Shown: piece after piece, positions 1 to 5,271 of the stretch
Layout: the number at the start of each line of letters is the position of its first letter
Numbering within the stretch: position 1 is the stretch's first letter
Source of the DNA: UBA9732 sp963606545
GTDB lineage: Bacteria; Spirochaetota; Spirochaetia; Sphaerochaetales; Sphaerochaetaceae
Direction of reading: 5' to 3'
Assembly (NCBI GenBank): GCA_963606545.1
Contig: CAVCYP010000076.1
Span: 1-5,658, forward strand
DNA length: 5,658 nucleotides
Notes under the pieces: generated by a model
The model's input: the letters and a program-made list of their open reading frames with translations, nothing else
What the model was told of the DNA's origin: nothing
Databases searched by the model: none
Program-made: the position numbers and the translations under genes

Positions 1-144
1 CCCCCTTTAGTTCCCTTAGGTTGCCTAGGAATTGACTAGAAGGGCCTAAACTGGGATGTGATTAATAACTATCGGGATAGGGGAGGCGGAGATGGATAAG
101 TATCGGGGTTGGGGGGAGGCGGAGATGGCTGGGAGAGAAAAGCT
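1..144. other. Non-coding G-rich leader of the window
   Basis: I see no convincing gene here. The stretch lies beyond the 3' end of the minus-strand ATPase remnant. It contains an imperfect inverted repeat (TTTAGTTCCCTT at 6-17 against AAGGGCCTAAA at 40-50) with a CCTAGG palindrome in its loop, and then a G-rich tandem repeat. The inverted repeat could belong to a terminator or to a mobile-element end, but no T-run follows it. Confidence 0.5.
70..128 (+). repeat. Imperfect tandem repeat, G-rich, about 33 bp period
   Basis: GGGGAGGCGGAGATGG occurs at 80-95 and again, identical, at 113-128. Each copy is preceded by a related TATCGGG-type stretch (from 70 and from 101). Only two copies are visible. 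The G-runs are too widely spaced for a compact G-quadruplex. The origin is unknown; it may be intergenic low-complexity sequence or the edge of an element lying to the left. Confidence 0.7.
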
Positions 145-858
145 TTAGAGTTTCACTTTGCGTTTTTCGACATAGTTGCCTTTTAGGAAATCCTTTCTCA
201 CGTTGTCAGTTGTTCTGATGTTGCCTATGTCTGAGAGTCTTTTTAGTGCTGTGGTTCTATCAGATTCAAGCGAGGTATCCATGGAGGCAAAGTATAGCTG
301 GTCACGTCTTAGCAGGTTTAGGTCTAGGATATCGGTAGCGTGTGTGGCGCAGAGCATTTGGGCGTTGGTGTTGTATTTGGGGTCAAGAAACATTCGTATG
401 ATTTCGCGGAATAGGTTTGAATGGAAGCTGGTTTCTGGCTCATCGCAAAGGAGAATTTTCTCGTTATTCATGACCCGGCAAAAGGCTATAAGCATTTTCA
501 TGAGATTGAGGGTTCCACTTGATTCTGCCTTGAGAGGCAAAGTAAACCTAGGATACCTGGTGTACACATCATAGACTGTCTGGGTCCAGTTAGGCTCTTC
601 AACGCTCTCATCTGATTCGTCAGAAGGAAAAATATGCTCTTCTGTATGAGATTCTACAACAATATCTTTAATGCCAAAGTGGTCCTCTTTATTTCCAAAG
701 GTCGATGTATAATTCAGCAAATCCAAAAACAAATCTTTTGAATCAGGATTTTTAGTTAAATACTTACCCACGTTTTGAACTGTAGAGTTGGAGGCAGAAA
801 AAAACGATTTTTTATCTGAAAATCTGATAATATCGCCATTGAAAAAGCTATAGGCTTC
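145..858 (-). pseudogene. 5'-truncated ABC/RecF-like AAA ATPase (C-terminal part)
   Basis: This is the C-terminal half of an ATPase of the AAA_15/AAA_21 (OLD/RecF-like) kind, a family common in phage-defence and abortive-infection loci. Counting from a GTG at 769-771, it shows an ABC-type signature ESSGT at residues 83-87, a Walker B ILLCDEPET at 106-114 and a switch histidine in ATHATDIL (H144). The C-terminus ends at a TAA at 145-147 and looks natural. No Walker A is present. The frame stays open and protein-like for 29 codons upstream of the GTG, to a TAG at 859-861, and no ribosome binding site precedes the GTG. I therefore read it as a gene that lost its 5' half at a junction near 859, not as a 208-residue protein. 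An acidic insert (ESHTEEH..DESDESVEE, about residues 40-60) lies before the signature. Whether any product is made is doubtful. Confidence 0.75.
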
Positions 859-868
859 CTACGCCATT

Positions 869-2581
869 ATGTCAAGAAAAAGTTGCTACCTTTCAGATTT
901 TGATGAGTTTCTAGAAAAATGTGCGATTGGCAGATATGAGATCTGCAAAAATCGTAATTTTTCGGAATCCATTATCTCTGGAAGCTGTACACTGGAAGAG
1001 GCCAAGAAACAAGCTAAGAAGCTTAATTGCGTTACAAGTCTTGTTGCTGAACTGGAGAGGATTTACACTCCACAAAAACAAACAACGTTTGTTGGAAATC
1101 CAGCTCACTACATCATATATTGTGATGACAAAGATACTAGTAATGCAATTTCGAAACTTTTAGCGTCCGCCCTCTATTCCAACGGTAGACTTAAGAGTAA
1201 GCATATTATCTTCACGGATATAGCTAATGAGACTCCTTCTTTGTTGGATGATTTTTGCGGATTGCTCCAAGACGGCAAATTTTTCGAAGCCCAAAAAGGA
1301 GGCGCATTAGTAATCTCAACTGGAGATGTATCTGATTCCAATTTTGCTCGAAAGGGTGATTTTGAGATTGATGAACTTACAAGTCTGATTGATAAGTACA
1401 AAGTAGAAACGCTTTCTATAATCATCCTTAATAAAGGTGCTAAGACCCTTGGTCAGGCAATCAAAAACAAGCTCCCAAAGGTACGCTTTGTAGAGATTGA
1501 GGAAGAAAAGTTTTTTGCTGATACAGCAACGGAGCTACTGCTTGAAAAAGCTTCTGCCGATGACATTGAAGATACGGCTAGTCTTATTGCTTCAATTCCA
1601 AGCGGAAATAGAGCCTTTTGTGGTAAAGATGTCACGGAGATTTACGACACTTGGCTCAATGCTCGTCTTGTTAACGAGGTCTATCCGCAGTACAAAGATA
1701 TCAAATGTGGTAGTCCCGATCCCATTCAGCCCAAAGGCGATTCTTTCTTGGAACTTCAGTCTTTAATTGGTCTGAAGTCTGCAAAGAGCCTAATTCAGCA
1801 AGTTTTGGACTACAACAAAGCCCAATGTCTTTACCAGGAAGCTGGCCTAAAAGGGGTATATCCTTCTTGCCACATGGTCTTTACTGGAAATCCTGGCACT
1901 GCTAAGACTACCGTAGCCCGACTTTTTGCCGATATCCTCAGAGACAACAATATTCTCTCTCGTGGAGATCTAATTGAGGTTGGAAGAAAAGACCTGGTAG
2001 GTAAGTACGTTGGTTGGACGGCAAAGTTGGTTGAAGATGCTTTTAAAAAGGCTGAAGGTTCCGTTTTGTTCATTGACGAAGCCTATTCCCTTTGCGAAGA
2101 GGAAGGTGGCCTTTATGGGGACGAAGCTATCAACACCATTGTCCAGCTGATGGAGAATCAACGCTGTAATACTATTGTTATCTTTGCTGGATACCCGGAC
2201 AAAATGCAACAGTTCTTGGACAGAAATCCAGGGCTTAGGAGCCGCATTGCTTTTAACGTCAACTTTGACAACTACAATACTGATGAGCTTGTAGAAATTT
2301 TACAGTTGTTTGCTGCCAAAAACGAAACCATCTTAGGGTCTGGGGTCCTTGAAAGGGTTCGCCCAATCTTTGATAGTGCCCAAAAGAATCCAACGTTTGG
2401 TAACGGCCGTTTTGTTCGTAACGTCTTTGAACAGGCCAAGATGCGTCAAGCTAGTCGCCTGATTCGCATGGATGCTGCAAGCAGAACTCTTCAGGATATC
2501 AAAACCTTGCTTCCTGAAGATTTTGAACAGCAACAACCACTTGTTCTACAGGAAAAACAGCCAATTGGTTTTGTCTGTTAA
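869..2581 (+). CDS. CbbX/SpoVK-type AAA+ ATPase with C-terminal IGF tail, candidate ClpP partner
   Basis: This 570-residue AAA+ protein has two halves. Residues about 75-260 resemble an AAA fold without a P-loop: a Walker-B-like strand GALVIS lies at 145-150 and a sensor-like strand TLSIIILN at 181-188. Residues about 295-545 form an intact CbxX/CfqX-type domain. It shows Walker A GNPGTAKTT (340-348), aromatic pore loop GKYVGWT (378-384), Walker B VLFIDEAY (399-406), sensor 1 VIFAGYPD (437-444), arginine-finger segment NPGLRSRI (453-460) and sensor 2 GNGRFVRN (511-518). YVG matches the substrate-gripping pore loop of unfoldases. The last residues are QPIGFVC, and IGF is the ClpP-docking tripeptide of ClpX and ClpA. 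clpP follows 49 bp downstream. ATG 869 is the only usable start, with a TAG at 851-853 upstream in frame. It has no clear ribosome binding site and abuts the truncated ATPase, so the N-terminus may be incomplete. The AAA+ identity is certain. The unfoldase role is inferred, and a rubisco-activase role is unlikely because no rubisco is present. Confidence 0.9.
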   Translation: MSRKSCYLSDFDEFLEKCAIGRYEICKNRNFSESIISGSCTLEEAKKQAKKLNCVTSLVAELERIYTPQKQTTFVGNPAHYIIYCDDKDTSNAISKLLASALYSNGRLKSKHIIFTDIANETPSLLDDFCGLLQDGKFFEAQKGGALVISTGDVSDSNFARKGDFEIDELTSLIDKYKVETLSIIILNKGAKTLGQAIKNKLPKVRFVEIEEEKFFADTATELLLEKASADDIEDTASLIASIPSGNRAFCGKDVTEIYDTWLNARLVNEVYPQYKDIKCGSPDPIQPKGDSFLELQSLIGLKSAKSLIQQVLDYNKAQCLYQEAGLKGVYPSCHMVFTGNPGTAKTTVARLFADILRDNNILSRGDLIEVGRKDLVGKYVGWTAKLVEDAFKKAEGSVLFIDEAYSLCEEEGGLYGDEAINTIVQLMENQRCNTIVIFAGYPDKMQQFLDRNPGLRSRIAFNVNFDNYNTDELVEILQLFAAKNETILGSGVLERVRPIFDSAQKNPTFGNGRFVRNVFEQAKMRQASRLIRMDAASRTLQDIKTLLPEDFEQQQPLVLQEKQPIGFVC

Positions 2582-2594
2582 GGAAATTTAATTG

Positions 2595-2624
2595 TTGACT
2601 GGCCTTTTGGCCAGTCAAAGGAGG
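2595..2624 (+). promoter_or_regulatory. Intercistronic hairpin abutting the clpP ribosome binding site
   Basis: A perfect 10-bp stem (TTGACTGGCC at 2595-2604, GGCCAGTCAA at 2609-2618) closes a TTTT loop in the gap between the AAA+ gene and clpP. The Shine-Dalgarno sequence AAAGGAGG (2617-2624) begins where the stem ends and lies 6 nt before ATG 2631. No T-run follows, so it is unlikely to be a terminator. With the stem formed, the GGAGG stays single-stranded. An RNA-processing or stability role, or keeping clpP translation independent of the upstream gene, is plausible. Confidence 0.75.
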
Positions 2625-2630
2625 ATTTTT

Positions 2631-3212
2631 ATGAACACAATGCCTTACGTTATTACTAAAATTGATGGAAACCCGCACCAGTTTGACATCTTCTCCCTTC
2701 TTTTGAAGGACAGAATCATCTTCATTAATGGCGTTATTGATGATTTTACCTCCAACAGCGTCATAGCCCAGCTATTGTACTTGGACTCTCAGGATCAAGA
2801 GCAGGAGATTTGTCTTTATATTAACTCTCCCGGCGGGTCTGTAAGTGCCGGTCTTGCCATCTATGACACTATGCGCTACATCAAAGCACCGGTTCACACC
2901 ATTGGAGTAGGTCTTGCTGCCTCCATGGGCTCTCTACTTTTGGCTGCTGGTAACAAGCGCTCAATACTGCCGCATACAAAGGTTATGATCCATCAACCCT
3001 TGATTTCTGGAGGTCTTGGCGGTAAGGAGACCGATATTAGTATTCTTGCTAAGGACCTTACTTCCACCCGCAAAACAATTGCCCAGATTCTCTCCAAACA
3101 CACTGGAAAATCTGTCCATAAAGTGGAAAAGGACCTTGAAAACGACCACTACATGACGGCCCAACAAGCCCTTTCTTACGGCCTTTGTGATAATATTATC
3201 ACAATTGATTAA
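2631..3212 (+). CDS. clpP: ATP-dependent Clp protease proteolytic subunit ClpP
   Basis: This is a complete 193-residue ClpP, the serine peptidase that forms a double-ring barrel fed by an AAA+ unfoldase in the cytoplasm. The catalytic triad can be read directly: S98 in GLAASMG, H121 in MIHQP and D172 in ENDHYM. The oxyanion and strand motif NSPGGSVSAG lies at 65-74. The N-terminus (MNTMPYVI) is short, as in Firmicute ClpP, with no long propeptide. Compared with typical ClpP it has a two-residue shortening after LLAAG and a two-residue insertion in the glycine-rich stretch ISGGLGG that follows HQP (125-131), which lies in the handle region. ATG 2631 is chosen because of its strong AAAGGAGG 6 nt upstream; an extended frame from TTG 2592 would run through the hairpin. 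It sits 49 bp behind the AAA+ gene and is closed by a terminator, which suggests a two-gene operon. Its divergence and accessory setting suggest a second ClpP, but the rest of the genome is not visible. Confidence 0.95.
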   Translation: MNTMPYVITKIDGNPHQFDIFSLLLKDRIIFINGVIDDFTSNSVIAQLLYLDSQDQEQEICLYINSPGGSVSAGLAIYDTMRYIKAPVHTIGVGLAASMGSLLLAAGNKRSILPHTKVMIHQPLISGGLGGKETDISILAKDLTSTRKTIAQILSKHTGKSVHKVEKDLENDHYMTAQQALSYGLCDNIITID

Positions 3213-3220
3213 TTTTACTT

Positions 3221-3263
3221 AAACTGCATTCTAGATAGCTAGAATGCAGTTTTAATGTTTTTT
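3221..3263 (+). terminator. Rho-independent terminator after clpP
   Basis: A perfect 14-bp stem (AAACTGCATTCTAG at 3221-3234, CTAGAATGCAGTTT at 3239-3252) with an ATAG loop is followed by a T-rich stretch (TTTTAATGTTTTTT, ending at 3263). It lies 8 bases after the clpP stop. The T-run overlaps the stop codon of the convergent gene. On the minus strand the hairpin is followed by AAGTAAAATT, with no U-run, so termination in that direction would be weaker. Confidence 0.9.
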
Positions 3264-3834
3264 AGATCTCTTCAGTTGGATCTAAGTGAGCAAAATAATC
3301 TGAATTTACGCCCAGAATTTCATAGGTTTTTGCAACAGTTGTTCCAAGACTGAATTCGCGCATAAGACTTACTAGCCCTTTGCCGTCAACGAGCTCAAGT
3401 TTTTGGTCTTGTAATGAGTTTGCATACTCAACGGCTTCTGGTGAGAAGGTATGGGCTGTGAAATATAGTCCCTTTTTACCTCCAAAAGAAACCATGGACT
3501 TAACAAATTCCTGTAAGTCCTCACGGCTTATACTCTGATTAGCCGGAATTTCTTTTGCCCTGACATGTAATTCTTCGTTAAAGCAGAAGCGGTCGTTTAC
3601 CATAAAGCTATAGGTATCAGTGTTTGCTGCATCTTGTTTATACATTGGGAAGCCGATACGCCCAACATAGCCCATCTTGGCCAACAAATCTATGACAAGA
3701 CCGCCCAATTTGTACCTGTTCAGGCTTTGGACTTCCTTCAGAAGCTCTTCAGCTAGAGTGTCATTCAATAAGTCAACACCTTTTTCAATCATTTCATTAG
3801 GTGCGATGTCCGTTGAAACAGTTTTGTTTGGCAT
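3262..3834 (-). CDS. Mrr-like restriction endonuclease-fold protein, altered catalytic motif
   Basis: This 190-residue protein matches the C-terminal catalytic domain of Mrr-type endonucleases (Mrr_cat, PD-(D/E)XK fold). The visible family pattern includes LGGLVIDLLAKMGY at 43-56, KGLYFTAHTFSPEAVEYA at 121-138, LELVDGKGLVSLM at 146-158 and a closing TYEILGVNSDYF at 170-181. In typical Mrr domains a GID aspartate is followed by a strand ending QAK. Here the best alignment gives D73 (NTD) and VRAK at 91-94, so the Gln is Arg (R92) while the Lys (K94) remains, and the glycine-rich loop before the Asp is lost. Activity is therefore uncertain. The usual N-terminal winged-helix DNA-binding domain is absent: only about 40 residues precede the fold. 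The start is well supported by AGGAGG at 3839-3844, 4 nt from the ATG. The gene converges on clpP. It may be a modification-dependent nuclease, a partner subunit of one, or an inactive relative. Confidence 0.8.
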   Translation of the reverse strand: MPNKTVSTDIAPNEMIEKGVDLLNDTLAEELLKEVQSLNRYKLGGLVIDLLAKMGYVGRIGFPMYKQDAANTDTYSFMVNDRFCFNEELHVRAKEIPANQSISREDLQEFVKSMVSFGGKKGLYFTAHTFSPEAVEYANSLQDQKLELVDGKGLVSLMREFSLGTTVAKTYEILGVNSDYFAHLDPTEEI

Positions 3835-3838
3835 AGGC

Positions 3839-3877
3839 CCTCCTAATAGTGTGAGTAATGGTTGTATATGAATTATA
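3839..3877 (-). promoter_or_regulatory. Ribosome binding site and -10 box of the Mrr-like gene
   Basis: On the minus strand AGGAGG (3839-3844) stands 4 nt before the start codon and fixes it. A consensus TATAAT (3872-3877) lies about 37 nt before the ATG. I do not see a good -35 box at 16-18 bp spacing; the sequence there is near CCCGAA. The ribosome binding site is firm and the promoter is tentative. Confidence 0.55.
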
Positions 3878-3903
3878 AGATTCTCTTTGAAAAGTTCGGG
3901 ATG

Positions 3904-3936
3904 AAAATCAAAAAAAGTTGAAAAATTTTTGATTTT
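3904..3936. repeat. AT-rich inverted repeat, 11-bp arms
   Basis: AAAATCAAAAA at 3904-3914 pairs with TTTTTGATTTT at 3926-3936 across an 11-base spacer. It lies upstream of the -10 box of the Mrr-like gene. A weak rho-independent structure for a former minus-strand gene, or a protein binding site, are both possible. Because the arms are so AT-rich, chance cannot be excluded. Confidence 0.5.
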
Positions 3937-3947
3937 TGGCTAGAGCC

Positions 3948-4043
3948 CTAAACCCCTAGAGCCATTTCTCCTACAAAAGTCACCACGGCCAACCAACCAG
4001 CCAGCCTTTCATACTTTTCTTCCAAATCCGCATACTGAGACAG
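3948..4043 (-). pseudogene. Short relic frame, coiled-coil plus hydrophobic segment
   Basis: The minus strand has 31 open codons between a TAG at 4044-4046 and a TAG at 3948-3950. The translation begins LSQYADLEEKYERL and ends with a hydrophobic stretch WLAVVTFVGEMALGV. It looks like real protein sequence (a charged helix running into an apolar helix), but it has no start codon with a ribosome binding site and stops on both sides. It resembles the C-terminal end of a mobilisation or phage-type protein, though I cannot name a family. I read it as debris of a gene once present here. Confidence 0.4.
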
Positions 4044-4054
4044 CTATCAGAAAA

Positions 4055-4181
4055 CACCCAATTTTGAAAAGTTTTAGGGTGAAATATTAAGAATAAAATT
4101 AAAAAAATCACCCTAATATATTTTAAAAATTGTTTTTAGGGTGTATAATTATATAGTTAACAAAGAGAATTCACCCTAAAA
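4055..4181. promoter_or_regulatory. Array of TTTAGGGTG/CACCCTAAA half-sites over the Fic promoter
   Basis: The same half-site recurs in alternating orientation: TTTTAGGGTGAA at 4072-4083 (+), TCACCCTAA at 4108-4116 (-), TTTTAGGGTG at 4134-4143 (+) and TTCACCCTAAAA at 4170-4181 (-). A weaker CACCCAATTTT lies at 4055-4065. The two good inverted pairs repeat with a 62-63 bp period. The third site abuts the -10 box and the fourth ends 4 bases before the start codon, so occupancy should block transcription and translation initiation of the Fic gene. This is the pattern of an operator for a dimeric repressor, perhaps autoregulation. No separate repressor gene is present. Confidence 0.7.
4144..4149 (+). 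promoter_or_regulatory. -10 box of the Fic gene
   Basis: This is a perfect TATAAT, 36 bases before ATG 4186, directly after the third half-site. The expected -35 position (about 4121-4126, TTTTAA) is a poor match to TTGACA. The promoter is therefore probably weak or activator-assisted. Confidence 0.6.
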
Positions 4182-4185
4182 GAGA

Positions 4186-5133
4186 ATGAGAATGCCAGAA
4201 ATAGATTTGATGCAAGAGTTACTTAATGAGAAAGCCAATCTAAAAGCTCGTATTAGTTTGAATCCTTTTGACGGTAGCATAGAGATAAAGAATGTAAATG
4301 GAGAAAAATACATTTACGTAAGAAAAAGAGAGGCAGGGAGGTACAAATCTACCTATGTAGACAAATACAGCGATGAATTGTATGCCCTTGCTGTTATCCA
4401 AGCACAGCAACTTCGTTTGCTAAAAAAGCAACTCCGCAAAGTTGAGAAACAGCTTGCACAACTTGGATACGAAGAAACAAAATTGTCTCCACGAGTACTG
4501 TTAAACATAGATTTTGCCCGTGCAAATGTAAAGAATCTGATATATGACCAAGCAGTGCTTGAAGGTATATCCACAACCTTTCCGCAGACAGAGACCATTC
4601 TTGATAATGGCGAAATCCATGGAGTGAAGGCTAGCGATGTGCAAAAGATATTGAACCTGAAACACGCATGGGAATTCATAGTTGACCCAGATGTTGTAGC
4701 TTCTCCCTGTAATTACTACTTGCTTAGCCATATCGCTAAATTGGTGAACGAGGGCTTTTATGCCAACGGTGGAAATCTTCGTACAGTACCTGTTTCTATA
4801 GGTGGCTCTTTGTATGTCCCTCCCATACCATTGGAATACGAAGTGAAGGACAAAATAGATTCCATTGTTTGTATGCAGGCCGATGCTGTTGATACTGCAA
4901 TTGAGTTGGCTTTGTATTGTATGAAAACTCAAGTTTTCATTGATGGCAACAAACGGGCTTCAATTATTTTTGCGAATCATTTCTTGATTCAAAAAGGGGC
5001 TGGATTATTGGTTGTCCCAGAAAGCATTGTCAGTGACTTTAAGAGCTTGCTTGTTTCCTATTATGAAGGAAAGGATGATGATAAAATAAAACTGTTTCTA
5101 CGTGAAAGGTGCTGGCGCAAATTCGAGAACTGA
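4186..5133 (+). CDS. Fic-domain protein with Gln at the catalytic His position
   Basis: This 315-residue Fic-family protein belongs to a family that usually transfers AMP or another phosphate-containing group to hydroxyl side chains of target proteins. An inhibitory-helix motif QAVLEG (122-127) keeps the Glu126-Gly127 of [S/T]xxxE[G/N] but has Gln for Ser/Thr. The flap segment LRTVPVSIGGSLYVPP lies at 198-213. The core motif is QVFIDGNKR (249-257) where the family has HPFxDGNxR, so the catalytic His aligns with Q249 while Asp253, Asn255 and Arg257 remain. Residues 30-95 form a separate N-terminal part: a small beta-like unit (IEIKNVNGEKYIYVRKRE) and then a Lys/Gln-rich helix likely to form a coiled coil. 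ATG 4186 has only a weak AAAGAG upstream; ATG 4192 (MPEIDL) is an alternative start. The gene stands alone, behind a repeated operator, with gene relics on both sides. The fold assignment is firm. The activity is unknown. Confidence 0.88.
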   Translation: MRMPEIDLMQELLNEKANLKARISLNPFDGSIEIKNVNGEKYIYVRKREAGRYKSTYVDKYSDELYALAVIQAQQLRLLKKQLRKVEKQLAQLGYEETKLSPRVLLNIDFARANVKNLIYDQAVLEGISTTFPQTETILDNGEIHGVKASDVQKILNLKHAWEFIVDPDVVASPCNYYLLSHIAKLVNEGFYANGGNLRTVPVSIGGSLYVPPIPLEYEVKDKIDSIVCMQADAVDTAIELALYCMKTQVFIDGNKRASIIFANHFLIQKGAGLLVVPESIVSDFKSLLVSYYEGKDDDKIKLFLRERCWRKFEN

Positions 5134-5271
5134 GATTCCTTATGTCTGATATCCAATCTAGAGCGCAAACTTGAAGCCGATATCGCCCAGCGCAAGCTGG
5201 AGCGTGTGGTTGTGATGGGATTTGCTGAGGTGAGAGTGAGGTTTAAGGATGGGAGGGACGTGACCCTCTGA
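5134..5271 (+). pseudogene. High-GC C-terminal fragment, possibly a serine recombinase tail
   Basis: Directly after the Fic stop, in the same frame, about 45 codons stay open to a TGA at 5269-5271. From about 5152 the translation reads like a protein C-terminus: a charged helix (LERKLEADIAQRKLERV) and then a strand pattern (EVRVRFKDGRDVTL). GC is about 56% over 5161-5270, well above the neighbouring Fic gene. The helix-then-RFKDG pattern recalls the end of large serine recombinases, but the family is not proven. There is no start codon with a ribosome binding site, so it is a remnant and not a gene. Confidence 0.45.

Larger units (their letters stand above)
3835..4185. other. Intergenic region between the Mrr-like and Fic genes
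   Basis: This region of about 350 bases is the divergent control region of the two genes. From left to right it holds the leader and -10 of the Mrr-like gene, an AT-rich inverted repeat (3904-3936), a short relic frame on the minus strand (3948-4043), and the TTTAGGGTG half-sites with the Fic promoter. CTAGAGCC occurs twice, at 3940-3947 and 3956-3963. No RNA gene was recognised. Confidence 0.7.

Noticed and set aside
70..133. G-quadruplex
   Set aside because: The G-runs are separated by loops of up to about 20 bases, too long for a convincing structure.
176..574. Plus-strand open frame opposite the ATPase remnant
   Set aside because: It has no family resemblance and no ribosome binding site. 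It mirrors the frame of the minus-strand ATPase, whose motifs are clear.
869..2581. Rubisco activase CbbX
   Set aside because: The AAA+ subfamily matches, but there is no rubisco or Calvin-cycle gene, the protein is about twice CbbX length, and its neighbour is clpP.
2595..2618. Hairpin between the AAA+ gene and clpP as an intrinsic terminator
   Set aside because: It has no T-run after the stem; the Shine-Dalgarno sequence follows immediately.
2592..2630. Extended clpP start at TTG 2592
   Set aside because: It would translate the hairpin and the ribosome binding site. ATG 2631 has AAAGGAGG at good spacing and matches the usual ClpP N-terminus.
4353..4932. Minus-strand open frames opposite the Fic gene
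   Set aside because: They are shadow frames with no recognisable domain, lying opposite a well-supported gene.
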